Positions 36,501-59,100 of a stretch of DNA of 64,000 nt are shown here, in pieces. The notes below the pieces were generated by a model that saw only the letters and a list, made by a program, of their open reading frames with translations, did no database searches and had not been told where the DNA came from. The DNA comes from Rostratula benghalensis (Eukaryota > Chordata > Aves > Charadriiformes > Rostratulidae), in NCBI GenBank assembly GCA_013399305.1, contig VXAI01000244.1, forward strand, positions 91,564-155,563. Reading direction: 5' to 3'. Position 1 is the first letter of the stretch. Each line of letters opens with the position of its first letter. Position numbers and translations under genes: made by a program.

Positions 36501-37668
36501 CTCAGCCACCCCAAAACACTCGGAGTGGGAGCTGCACAGGAGCAGATGCTTCTGCTCTGCCTGGCCTCCCCCCCACCTATGGTCCAGCCATGGCCTTCTG
36601 ACTCATTTAGCACTGACTTGGTTCTTAAATGTCTTTGCTGATCTGTTATCTGTCACTTGTTCTTCAGAAGTGCCTTTCTGGGGTCTCAGTGGGGGCAAGG
36701 GCGGTGGGCAGGGAGGTTCAGGGCAGTTGGAAAAAGGGATGTGGGAGCTCAGATCCTGTTGGCTTTCAACAGGAGGTGGTCATTGAACGGTTCTGTAAAG
36801 TTCCCACCCCTGGGTTAGCTGATCAGTGAGCGGTCAGAAATAGGACAGCCGTGGATGTAGAGTGGGAAGAACTCCGTGGTGTGCAGGTAGAAGGCGTTGC
36901 TGGAGGAAGGGGAAAAAGCAAGACTTTGGAAATGTAGGGGAACTTCTTGCAAATGCAGCCATCAAGTGACAGGTACAGGGCGTTGTGGACAGAAGTCACA
37001 ACTTTGCGTAAATGCAGTAAAATCTGATGTGAAGAAAGCCACAGAGAAGTGTTTTGGCTTGGCAGCTCGGCTGGCTCCAGCCATACACAGGGTGGTGGAT
37101 GCGCCCTGGCTCGGGGAACCGGGCCTCGGTGGCCACGGAGACCGACGCAGTGTCACCCGGTGTGACAGACGGGTGACCGAGCTGACAGGGCTCCAGGAGC
37201 TGCCCAGCACAGGGATGAGTTTTACTTCTTGCTTCCAAAAGCCGTTGTGGTCCTGTATCAAGCAGAAATGTGAGCTTTATGGTTATGAGCTTTTGATTCT
37301 TATTTTTTATCCTGAGAAAGTTCAGGTTTGTATTTTCTTCCTTTAGTTTACCTTAACTGCAAGCCCAGTTTTTAAAGCATCTTTTAATGGCATAGTCAAG
37401 TAGAACTTGTGTTTTGCCACTGGCTTACACCCCTCTCCCCCACCCCCTCCAATCTTTGATAGACACAAGGTTAAATTGTGCCCGAGTTCTTGTTTATAAG
37501 GTAATTTGGATGCAGCGTGCAGAAATTGTGTAGAGCTCTGTTGATAATTCAAAGGGCAAGTTTTGTGACAGGCATGTTTTGGTTTAGAACCGTAAAGAGA
37601 AGATTTGAAGCTTGCACAGACTGTCATTTGAAAAATGATTAAAATGATTAATTCTTTTTTATTTTCAG
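24574..37668 (+). other. RAP1A: RAP1A proposed intron 1 (13.1 kb)
   Basis: The intron runs from GTAAGT at 24574 to TTTTTTATTTTCAG ending at 37668. No coding exon, RNA gene or clear transposon is recognised inside. It is moderately AT-rich with many short T or A runs, for example near 35130-35151. Confidence 0.5.
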
Positions 37669-37738
37669 TCCCTTACAGGGAGCCAGGAAAAACCTTCCGC
37701 AGGGCTGCTAACACTGATGAGAGATCTTTTATGCCAAG
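37669..37738 (+). other. RAP1A: RAP1A candidate 5' UTR exon 2 (70 bases)
   Basis: The segment has a strong polypyrimidine acceptor (ATTCTTTTTTATTTTCAG) and a good donor (CCAAG|GTATGA). A weaker acceptor, TTACAG ending at 37678, could trim it by ten bases. It holds two ATGs (37717 and 37731), both out of frame with RAP1A once joined to 41605. The exon call rests on splice signals and position only. Confidence 0.55.
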
Positions 37739-38553
37739 GTATGAGTTTTTTAATGTTCTCAGTGTATTTCAAATGAAATTGCTAACTGTGAGAACACTGG
37801 CAGTTGGGGAGGTTGGAGGATTGTCAAGTGTATAACGCATTGTTTAAAATTAAAAGTTGCCTGAATCTTGTTTCCTGTGCTGGGGAAGCGAAACCCTGAA
37901 GTCCTGTGTTCTGCCTTTCCTGATCTCCTCTGCTGTTGTACAAAATACAAACCCATGACTGCAGGCTGCTGTTTTTAAGGCTAAGTCAAGAATGCCTCTG
38001 CTTTGATTGTTACTTTTTTTTTAAGTCATCGTCTTACATGAGTGGAGTTTGTGTCACCAGTCACGGCCAGTGTTTCACCAAGTTATGCAAAGCCATGGGG
38101 TGACGTCCTGGTGTTGGTCCTCCTCACCCTGTTCCCCAGATCTGCTCCTCCTGCTGCTCACACCTCCAGTGGCGTTTGCAGAAGGAAGGAGAAACTAATA
38201 AATCCAACCTGCTGCCTTGGGATGAAGATCTGCACTTGGGCAGCTGTGTTTCACAGGGTGCACCTCACATCTCAGAGGGAAGGTCTTTTTCAGCGCCGTC
38301 TGCACTTATCTTCTTTGTTTAGGCTTCTCTCTCCCCATCATCCAAATTATAAACTTCTTGATGAGCTGGTGAAACTTTTATAAGAGGAGCAGCTAATTTT
38401 TGTAGCAGGGTTATCTCCTGAAGGGCTCGGCCGTTCTCCCCACACTGCCCCTGCCCAGCTCCTTCCGCTGCTTGGGAAATACCCAGAGAGTTTTGCTGCT
38501 CTGAGCCCTCGCTCAGCCGCGCGGTTGCATGGAGGTGGTTGGCACAGTTAAAG

Positions 38554-38637
38554 ATGTGGGGGAGCTGGGTGAAGCTGGGCTCAGTGAAGATGGAGGGGAG
38601 CTGGGTGAAGCTGGGCTCAGTGAAGATGTGGGGGAGC
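38554..38637. repeat. 36-bp tandem repeat, 2.3 copies
   Basis: The unit begins ATGTGGGGGAGCTGGGTGAA and recurs at 38554, 38590 and, partly, 38626. One frame gives a repeated WGSWVKLGSVK-like peptide with no known meaning. It lies inside the proposed RAP1A intron 2. Confidence 0.9.
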
Positions 38638-39225
38638 AGGTGCTCAGAGCCACATTTCAGGTTACAGCTTCATCTGCCATCCCTCAGAGGTGCGTCTGCC
38701 ATCCTGCCCATGCTGGCTTTTTTTTGGTGTGTATTTAAACAGGTATCCTGCACCTTTTCTTCACATCTCCATCAGCTCACAGGGGAGGGCTCTTCACGCT
38801 TCCTTTGGGAAGGAGCTGAGCAGCCTGGGGCTGATGCTGAGTGCTTTTCTGTCACTTCCCAGGCGGTGTTGTGACAGCAGCAAAGAGATGCTGCTGCTAC
38901 AGAATAGATTAATCCTGAGGTGTCAGATGTTTCACGGTGTAGAAGCAAAACTTGTTCAGTATCACAGATGAAACTGTACCCTACTTAATTTATCACTGTA
39001 TTTCTGTGCTGGGCAGGTTGGAGGGGCCCTGCTGCCCGGGGCAGGGATGGGTCAGGGAGACGAGGTGTGATCTCTGCCCCTCGGTTGTCCTGCTGCAGAG
39101 ACAGCTTTGTGTGAATGGGAAAAGGGAGCAGGAGTGAGAAGCGCTCACCTTTCGCTTTATTTCTGCACCACGGCGGTCAGAGCTAATGGGACCAATTTCA
39201 CAACACTTATGACAACAGGAAGAGC

Positions 39226-39265
39226 TGCTCTGCTTTTTTTTTGGGTTGGTTTTTTTTTTTTTTTT
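39226..39265. repeat. Interrupted T tract
   Basis: Two T runs separated by GGGTTGG. It could be the remains of a retroposon A-tail on the minus strand, but no element body is recognised next to it. Confidence 0.7.
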
Positions 39266-39936
39266 GCACTGCTTTGTGATCATACGCTTTTCTTGCCTCG
39301 AAAGCAACACTCAACACCCATCATTTCATTTTGAACCATAGCCGTTGCTTCCCAGCATGTGACTCCACTACCCAGAGCTCTGGGTGGAAATGAATGCTGC
39401 TGTGTCTGGCTGTATTTAGGTGGGCACAAGCAGTTGCCAAACGAAAAGTTGGCTGGGATGCAGCATAGTAATTTCTTGAGCACTCTATTCATGTTGTATA
39501 AACAGATAACATTAACATACTTGTGAAAGAGCTACAAGATAATTAAGGCGTGTGGGGTTTACAGTAATAAGGCTCATGCGTTTCAGGATCTTGGTTTCCT
39601 GTTGCACCTGAAAAGAAAAATAATCAGCAAATACTGTAGAGAAGAAGTGAGAAGTTAGTCTTGTACTGCTCCCAGCTGAAACTTTCCCACAAGTATTTTT
39701 ACTATAAATAAGAAGTGAAAGACTTCACAGCTAAGTTTAACCCTTCGCTTGATTACTCTCCGAATTTTCTTGGGTGGAACAGACTGTGGAACTGCAGGAA
39801 GATGAAGATAAACCAAATTGATAAGTTGCTTTTATGGTCTATAAAAAATGCACAGCCTTTCTAAGGATTATCAAGGGGAAAATCATTGCTAGTTGGGGTT
39901 CCCCCCTTCTTTCCATCCAAAATCAAGATTTTAGAT

Positions 39937-39966
39937 AAAAAAAAAAAAAAAGAAAAAAAAAAAAAA
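39937..39966. repeat. A-rich tract (A15 G A14)
   Basis: Two long A runs joined by a single G. No target-site duplication or retroposon body could be identified beside it. Confidence 0.9.
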
Positions 39967-41631
39967 GGAAGTGGATATTACTTCTTGGGGAAATTTTTGG
40001 GCAGAAGAGCTTACAGCTGCCAGAATTTTAGCCAAAAATGTGAATGTACTAGAGTGCACAGATACTGCTTGCTCTGCTTTTAGCTATTCAGAGTTACCAT
40101 TCTGGAAAATCCCTTTTGGTTTGAGTTAGTTTCACAATTTCTGTGAAGTTAAGAAACTGCAGCTCACGTAGGTTTCAAGAGCTGAAGAAGGTCTCAAGGT
40201 GCTGGACACCGGAGGCTCCTGCTGGTGTCACCCTGAGCCCCCCACGAAGGACCGGGAGAGGGAAGGGCAACTCCGCTGTGTCTCTGAGCCCCAGCATGGG
40301 CTGGCCAGCCCTCTGGTTCCCTTCTTCCGATTAAAATGAGCTTAAACTTGTGTTAAACTGGCTGCAGAATTTGTGTGCCTCTCTCCAGCGGCACACAGGG
40401 GGATTTAATTTTTGTTCTAACCCGGACTTGTGTCACATTTGGGCCATAGAACATGCTGTGGTTGAGGGTGAGGGCTAAAAGCAGGATGTTTGGGCAAGTC
40501 TGCAGCGAGGCATTTGCTGCCAGCCCTGCTCCAGCAGCAAGTGGGGCTCCTCTGCTCTCTCTGTGCTACAGCTTTCCCTTGGGAATTTAAGTGATAGGAA
40601 AAAACCTGTCCTGATTTAATTATTACATAAACTTGAGACACAGATTGTCAGGGAGTTGTCCACAGTTGCAAAGCTAAAAATACGATCCCTCCTGTTCGCG
40701 GTAGTCGACAAGGTGATACATTTCTCTATCAAACTACTTGGAATAGGTTCTTATTTTTAAAGAAATCCTCGAACTGTCGGCAGTGAGCCCATAAATCCTG
40801 TGCTAACGTTAGTTTGAAATGCCTTTGAGAGATGCAGCTTGCCCAGGCTCATAGCGCTCGTGTTTCCGAAGCCTTACTTGGGAAGAAAGCGCTATCTTGC
40901 CGGGGAAGAGGGGGGATAATTAGCTGCTGAGGTCATTGTTTGCCTGAGCTCGTTGATAGGGACAGCCCGGCCTGGTGTATAATGTAAACACAGTGTAAAA
41001 TGTTTATCACCAGCATTGTCATTTGCCTTATTTGTCAGGGAATCTCGGTGAGAATGAGGAGTTTTCTGGTGCTGCACAGCGAGTGGAGGGAGTCGCAAGA
41101 TTTCCATAAAAAGGCAGAGCCCTGGCTGGGGCACGGGGAGGCTCTGCCTTGGCAGCCACCATGGGCTGGCCTTTTCCAGAGGGAAAATACTGACCTGGAG
41201 CCTTCCCTGCTGGGGGTGGGTGGGAGACATCAACCTCTCTTCTTGCAACTTTCTGAGGCGGTTCTCTTGTCCAATACTCATTGGTTTATGCTGAAAAATG
41301 CTGAGAACGCAGAAGAGGGGCAGAGAGAGCTTGTGCTCCCCCTGCACTGGCGGCTGCACCTTCCTTGTACCACGGTCTAATCATCCTCTTCCTCTCACAG
41401 GTCCGGCTCAGATCAAGTGGGGCTGTCAGAGCAGCCTTCTGAACTCAAGTGCCCAGATGGAAAAATAAACCCCAATAGCTGTTACTAAAGAGATTTCTGT
41501 CCTCAGGAGTATTTGGAGGAGGGGAGCCTGCTGCTGCTTTCAAAAGACAGAAATGCTCAGCTGCAGGTGTGCTTTTAACTGTTGGCTTTTTTCCTGCTTT
41601 GCAGATCGTTGCTGTCTGAACAGACCACACC

Positions 41632-52215
<10,584 letters not shown>

Positions 52216-52244
52216 ATGCCCATCGTGCAGCAGCTCTGAGCCAG

Positions 52245-53197
52245 GTAAGAGGTTTGAATCCCACCCACAGGACTCTGAGCTGCTCCCAGCAGAGGGAGAA
52301 CTTGCTCCTCTTCCCTCTGTTCCTCGTCCTTCCGTCTGCTCCCAACTACAAAATTCTGCATCTGTTGGACTTTTTAAGAAAAGGCAGTTCTACTGCCTGA
52401 CCTGGCAGAGGAGTTTCTGCTTCCCTCCCTTCCCCCTTTTGCCTGGGGTGATGAATGCGACAGAACAGGAACTTCCCTTTTACTCTTGCAGGTTCTCTCT
52501 GTCTTGTGACCCCGCGCTCGGGGGCACCATGGCTCAGTTCTGCTTCCTTTTTACCCTCTGCTGAAATTTGGCACCATCTCTGTGCCTTGTGTTAATCTTG
52601 CAGCTGCTGCCTCGGTGCTCAGTGCTCTGGGGACAGTGGCAAATGGGTTTGGGTGGGACATGCATTTCAATGGCACAGGAATAAAAAGCTGCCCACCAGA
52701 AAACACCCCCCCCCCAAAACAAAAATGAAAACAAAAAACCGCTCCAAGGTTGGAGATGGCTATAAATAATCTTCCTGTGTATCTTGGCAGGGTACTCCGT
52801 GTGCTCACAGTGTTCTCTCCTGCTCCTGAAAAAAAAAAAGCAGCATTTGTGTGGCTTCAGGTTCTGGACAGGAACCCCCGCCAGGCTGCCCTGGAGCTGG
52901 GGGGTGCTGGCACACGGGAGCTGTGCGGGGCAAGCGGCCCCTCTGGGCACTGGGACGTGAGATCTCCTGGTCACAGAAGGATTCCAGGGATGAATTCCTA
53001 AAAACAAGTGGCTCTGAAGTTCATGCTGTAGATGGGCATTGCTGTAACCCAGGTGCCACTGAGTAGGAGAAAGGGAGCTCCTGAGGACACAGCGTGTTCT
53101 CCCCCTGGCCCGGGGAGCCTTCCAGGAGACCCTTGCTCTCATGGGGAGGGGGAGCGGGCTCCTCCATCACCTTTTTCTTCTTTTTCCCTTTTCTAGA
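52245..53197 (+). other. RAP1A: RAP1A intron inside the 3' UTR
   Basis: A 953-base intron lies after the stop codon, from GTAAGA at 52245 to the acceptor TTCCCTTTTCTAG ending at 53197. The joined sequence around GAGCCAG|ATTGCAGGAATGAAGAAC follows the mammalian RAP1A mRNA as I remember it, so the intron appears old. Confidence 0.85.
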
Positions 53198-54200
53198 TTG
53201 CAGGAATGAAGAACTGTTGCCTAAATGGAAAGTGCCAGCATTCCCGACTTCAAAACCCTATGGAAATTAATAACATATCGGAAGAAGCTTCTCCTGTTTT
53301 TATCTACTATGAGAAGAATTTAGATCTTAAAATGGTTTGCACACAGTCCCTGGAAAAAAGCGATTGCTCTGTGTATGTCTCTTGGGAATCTAAGACAATA
53401 ATACTCCTCCTTTGCAATAGCAGTTAACAGACGTGAAAATAAATATAATTGACTCTAGAGTATGATCATACAAAGGAGCATGAATGCATTTCAAATGTTA
53501 GATATTGCTACTATAATTAAAATTTCATATTGACCCTTTTATCATAATTTCTCCCCATCAAGCACTAAAGATGTTCCACTGTTATATTTTATATCTATAA
53601 CTATAGATATATATTATCTGAAATTTCCCTTCGAACTCACTGCAGCAAATAACTTTTTTGAGTCATTGACTTCATTTTATATTTAAAAGTTATGGAATAT
53701 CATTATTTTCATCCTGCCATTATATTCTAATTACAAATGTTCGTGCATAATGCTTTGGAAAAATGGGTCTTTTATAGGAAAAAACTGGGATAACTGATTT
53801 CTATGGCTTTAAAAGCAAAAATATATAATATACTAAACCAACTCTAATATTGCTTCTTGTGTTTTACTATCACAGTAAATTACAGCTTTTATGAATGATT
53901 AAATTTTAGTACATTTTCATTTTGTTTCTGTGTTTTTGTTACGGTTTCCAGGCTTTGGTTTTTATCTGGTTTGGGTTTTTTTGTGAATTTTTCTTCCATT
54001 TGGGTAGAGGAGGTGTTTTGTTGTGTCACCGGTTTGACGTGGGGATGAAGCCCCCCCCTTGCAGGATGGATTCAATCGTACCACGCTCTCAAGTACAGAA
54101 AAGCTACTTTTAATTAGTTTTGTGTATTCTTTTGAATGTTTAACAATTGTATTCTGCTGAAAATACTTCCTCTGTACAATTTTTCTATGTACAAATTTGG
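53198..54200 (+). other. RAP1A: RAP1A last exon, 3' UTR (3' end approximate)
   Basis: An AT-rich block of about 1 kb stands out from the GC-rich DNA that follows. Its text (TTGCAATAGCAGTTAACAG, AAATGGGTCTTTTATAGGAA, AACCAACTCTAATATTGCTT) matches my memory of the mammalian RAP1A 3' UTR. Possible polyadenylation signals are AATAAA at 53438-53443, ATTAAA at 53516-53521 and 53898-53903, and a distal AATAAA at 55104-55109. The true end is not determined. A chance frame at 53206-53427 lies inside and is not treated as a gene. Confidence 0.85.
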
Positions 54201-55103
54201 TTTCATGCTGTATGAAGGTCTGACTCTTGCTGTGCTCCTGGGTGTCCCTGGCGGTGTCCCTGGGGGCAGAGCCCCCCGTTGGCAGTGCCCGGGGGGCTCT
54301 CTCGGGCTCAGCGTCTCCCCAGGGAGCTGTGGAGGGGAAACTGGTCCTGTCTCAGGACAATTTCCCCACAGCAGGCATCAGCTGTGTGGTTTTTGACAAA
54401 ACCTGGCCACCCTTCCCTGGGCTGCAGTCAGCTCAAGGGCTTTCTGCTGCTTTGGGCTTGGTTTCTTTCCTTTTTTTTTTTTTTTCCCCCCAACCCATTT
54501 TTAATGCCTGTTGGTTCCATAGAATTTAGAAGAGCAGATATGAAGAGACCCGTGGGTGCTCCATCTCCATCCTCCTGTGCACGTGGAAGAGCTGCCCCGG
54601 GAGCTGTGGGGCCCAGTCCCATCCCGCTGTGATGCTGCTGGGATTCCCGTGGGGCTGGAGGACTCGCTCCCGCTCCTCCTCTGCCTGAGTGAGAGGAGAA
54701 AGGTACCTGCACAGTGGAGAAAAACTCAGGACCCACTCTGTCCTGGTGGTTGAAACGGGAAATCTGTGTGTAATTGATAGCTGGTGAACAGCCCTTCCTG
54801 GGCCCGGTGAACTGGAAGCCAGGGGGAGAAGTTGCTCTGAATGGGTGTTTCTAAAGCTGTGTTACTGGTGGAGCTGTTGAGTTACACAGAGATCCCAGTT
54901 TCTACCTGCAGCCCAGAGAAGACTGGATGAAGATCTTTGGTTGACAATAATGTGAACTCATCTGCCTACTTACAAGCTCCTAGGACAAACGTAGTTCCTT
55001 ACCTGGTTGGCTTCTACCTTCCTACGCCCTCCCTTTTTCAGGAGGAGCAGAAGCATGGGCTTAGCAGGTTGGTTATCTTTACTAAATGTAAAAATATTTT
55101 AGT

Positions 55104-55109
55104 AATAAA
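55104..55109 (+). terminator. Distal AATAAA polyadenylation signal candidate
   Basis: AGTAATAAAGTAATTTTAATG, followed by TG-rich sequence. It could serve a longer RAP1A 3' UTR, but the 900 bases before it are GC-rich and unlike the proximal UTR. Confidence 0.3.
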
Positions 55110-56035
55110 GTAATTTTAATGTACCTGCTGATTGCTACATGCCTCTTCTCTAACAACCAGAACCCTGGCCTGGATCTTCTGGCTGCAGTGGGGTGTGGAA
55201 GTTCATCAAACCTCAGCTCATAAATGCCAAGTGTGGTTTTTTCCAGAAGAGCTGACGCTGCTGCCAGCAAAGCTGGGGTAAGGTGGGAATGGGGGTGCTC
55301 TTCCACCTCCCCCCAGAACTTGGTGTCTCTGCAGCATCCCCCAGTCTGGCTGTTCCCAGTGTGCAACTGGTTGGTTTGGAGGCCTCTTCCCTGGCTTTTT
55401 TTGTCTGAGTGGGGTCTGCCCGGAGCACCCCGGGGAGATGCTGCTGCTCCCGTCCCGCCGTGTGCGGGACCCGCAGGGGTGGGGGATGCTGCTGGGTGCC
55501 CAGGAGGGGCTGGCTGAGCCCTGCCGCGCAAAGTGAGCAGTGAATTCGGTGCGGAGCTGGAGGAAGAGCTGGCGTGGCCTCCCAGGGCTCTGCCACCAGA
55601 TGGTGGTGTCGGAAAACAGGAGGGGCCGGCCCGGGGGGGGAAGGCGCAGCGGGGTTTGCGGCCCCCCCGCCCCGCACCGGGACCCGCGGGGCCACCGGCT
55701 CTGCCCCGCACGGCGCCCGCCCCTGCGCTCGGGCTACGGTGTTTTGGGGTTTTTTTTTTGTTTTTTTTTTTATTCTTCTAATGGATTTTTAGCGTAACAG
55801 CCCCCGCACACGCTGCAGCGTGTCCCGAAGCACCCGGTGTCTGATGGTTCATTGGGTTAAAAGTGAGTTCACTGAAGAGTGTCCTAAGGGAAGGGTGACA
55901 CAAAAACCGCCCGGGAGTGCTCACACGGCTCGGCTTTTGACCAGCACCCACTCAAGCAAAGTAATTGTGCTGCGAGGAAAGCAGCACATTTAAAATTTCC
56001 ATGAAGCCCCGCAGTCCCCAAAGTCACCCCCTTCC

Positions 56036-56104
56036 AACTCCTCCTCCTCCTTCTCCTCCTCCTCCTCCTCCTCTTCCTCCTTCTCCTCTTCCTCCTTCTC
56101 CTCC
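56036..56104. repeat. Imperfect CTC/CTT polypyrimidine repeat
   Basis: About 69 bases of TCC units mixed with TTC, all pyrimidine on the plus strand except one A near the start. Confidence 0.95.
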
Positions 56105-59100
56105 ATGATTTGAGCCCTGCACGGAGCGATTCACCAGGGCCTGTACAAATATGCTGTTCTTGTACTTTTCAGCCTGTATTTATCTATTTTCTGTGTTACC
56201 TAGAGGTTATCTGAAGTCACTTTCCCCCCCCGATGTGGGTCGGATCAGAAGGTACCGGAGCCGGGGACCGGCAGGTTTGGCCAACGTGTGCCCGTGGTGC
56301 CGAGGGCTCTGAGCTCCCAGCTCAGTGCAGAGCCCCAAGCCAGCCCTAGAAACAGCCTAATTAGAGGCTATGCCAGGGCTAATTAGCCATGCTGCAAGCT
56401 CACAGTAGCCCTGGCGCAGTGCTGTGCTAACGTGGCCACTCCTGGCCGAGGCCGGGCTCTGGGCTTTAGCTCAGTTACTTACTAATCCCGGTGTTGGGAA
56501 ACAGCTTTTGTGTGACCCCGGGACTGAAACAAGCCTTTTCTCCCTCCCTTTGCAGACAACTTGCACACAAGTGGACTCAGCTCACTCCTCGTGTCCGACA
56601 GCGGAAGCAGAGGCCAGAGTGACAAGTGACACCGCGCTGTCCTGGATCCTCTGTCCCTCATCTCCAGCGGGATCTGCTTCGGAGGGAGCAGCAGGAGATC
56701 ATTTGTCGGAGATTTTGGAGAAGTCACTGTCAGAGCTGGAGTTGAGGTGCCCATCCCGCTGGCTCGGCCAAATCCTGATCACACCAGCCCTTTTGGGGAC
56801 TGGGGAATCACTCAGATGAGCCCATCTCCTCCATAGCACTGGCCCCAGCGCGGCCGCTCTCGCAGCCCTCGCCTGGAGCCCGAGTTCAAGCATCCGTGGC
56901 ATTTTCTTTGGGTGGTAGCAGCGTGTAAGGGCAAAAGTCACCCCCCTTGCTGGCTGGTCACGGTGGCCCCGGGGGTGAATAAGGAGCCCCTTGTGCAGCA
57001 GGGGGAGGATGAGGATGCTCTGGGTGCTGGCAGCGCTCCCGTGCCCGTGGGCTGGGCGGCAGCACCACCGGCATCTGCTCTGCGCCGTCACGGCCCCAGA
57101 TCCAGCAACAAAGGACAAATTGATGGGGCTGAGACACTGGGGCATTATGGAGCTGCCTGAGGCAGCCTGTGGGTGACCACCACCTTGTGCTGTGCCGAGG
57201 GACCACCTTCACCCACCCCTGGGACTCATTTCCATGGGGTGCTGTTCTGCAGCCCAGAAACCAGAGAAACCTCTGGGCATCCTTCAGGGTGACCCCACGG
57301 AGAGCAATGGCCCCCTGCAGCCGAGCTCCTCTGCAAACTGGAAGCTAACAGGAATTTTTGCCTTCCCACCCCCCCCGTAAGTGTTTTAAATCTAAATCAA
57401 GTTTCTTGCAACCCATTTTGAGTGAATTACTGAGGAGCTGAGTGGCAGCAAGTGGTGTTGCAGCTCTGCAGCCCTTTCCTCCCCGTGTTTGTGCAGATCA
57501 CCAGACAAACTGACTTCAGGTGTGTTAGCCCTGCCCCGTGGGTAGAACTCGGTGAGGGCTGCAGACACCCAGCCTCTGACGCCTGTTTCTCATTTAGCTG
57601 TGGAAATGAGCGGTGTCAAGCTGCTGCGTCAGTGTGGCTTAAATTCACAGGAGAACTCACTTGGTTTGAAGCAGTTTGTGTTATTAGATATGGCTGCACG
57701 GGCGCCCCTGCGGGATAATCCTGTGTGATAAACGATGTTTGAAGTGAGGGAGACCCGGCCCCGGCGCTCACACCCGGTCACAGCCCATCTGCAGGAAGAG
57801 GGAAAGGCAGAGCGAGGGGCAGAGCCTGGGCTTGGACAGAGCTGCAGCTGAACCTGCTCCGGGACGGGTCTGGGGGTCACAGCAAAGACCCCGAGCTGCA
57901 GCAGCTTCCCCTAACGCAGCGACACCAGCACCTACGGACCCTCAGGCTTCTCTCCCTAACGTTCACCTCGGGCAACCAACTCCCTGCTCTCCAGTGCAGA
58001 AGTACCAGAATCCTGGCAAGAAACCCAACTGGCAAACAGAAGCCTCTTGTTTTCTGAAATCCCTCTGGAAACAGAGAGGAGTTTCAATGGAGACGAGAGA
58101 AAGCATCCATTTGCCACAGGATGGTACCACCGGGAGGGACTCATTTCTCCTGTCTGTCTGTCTGTCACAGGCTGTGACTGAGCAAGCACCAATGCGTGTT
58201 TTACTGGCCTTAGAGTGAAGTTTTTGGATCAAAATGTATTGATTTGGTTCTGATGTGAAGATCTGTTCAGGTCCCTGATGCAGGGGGAGGATGACGGTGC
58301 AGCCGCTGGCCCCCAGCTCTCTGTGGGGCTGCTCGGGCTCCTTGCCCCTGAGCTGGGCTGCAGTGGTGCTGTGTTAAAGATCACAATGTGACCGTGTCAC
58401 CGATGGGTTGTCCCGTGGCAGGTGTCACAGCAGATTTTGCAGGAGCAGGACCTGGATTTGCTGCACTTCTCAGCTCAGGGTGTTCCCCTTTATTCAGTAA
58501 GTGGTGCAGAGTCTGGTTAGCAGCCCACAGGCAGCTTTTGGCCCTCTCCTTCTGAAACAATCGGTGTTTAGGGCTTGACCGAGAAGGATTCGTTGTGAGA
58601 TAAGCTTCCCAGAGTGGGGCCAGGACTGAAGTAATAACTGAGTAAGTGTGAGGTGGTGAATAAGGCACGTAAGGATGAATCAGAGCAGCTGGAGGCAAAG
58701 CCGCTGCCCTTGGGAGGGAGGGAAGAGGCTCCTTGGTGTCTCCTCCGCTGCTTGCCAGCACCAGGACCGAGCTCGTGGAGCTGCCAGGAGCAGATTTTCC
58801 AGGGGGAAGGGCTGGGGAGGGATTTCCCCCAGGGGCTGTGCTGGGGTGCCTGGTCCCAAGCCCCGCTGCAGCCCACGCTGGGTGCTGGGTGCAGGGCTGG
58901 TCCCCACCGCTCTCCTGGGGCTCCTGGGAGGGAGCAGCCCGGGCTGGGTGTCAGTGAGGGAGGCACAGTGTACCCCAACAGCCCCCAACAGCCCCCTGCA
59001 GCTCGGGGCCAGGACCAGCCACATTCCCTGTGCCTGGAACTCGGGGGTCTGCCCCTGGACAATGTGCAGTGCAGGAGCTGTGCATTCCAAACAGCATCAG

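Noticed and set aside
53206..53427. 73-codon frame in the RAP1A last exon, starting MKNCCLNGKC
   Set aside because: It lies in the 3' UTR downstream of a normal stop. No domain is visible, and conservation there is explained by UTR function.
55082..55711. 209-codon minus-strand frame, considered as an INKA2 exon
   Set aside because: Lacks the Inka-box segments and is Ala/Gly/Pro-rich low complexity.
56555..56818. Open stretch after a splice-acceptor-like TCCCTCCCTTTGCAG
   Set aside because: Different frames end quickly or show no recognisable protein; there is no matching donor or neighbouring exon.
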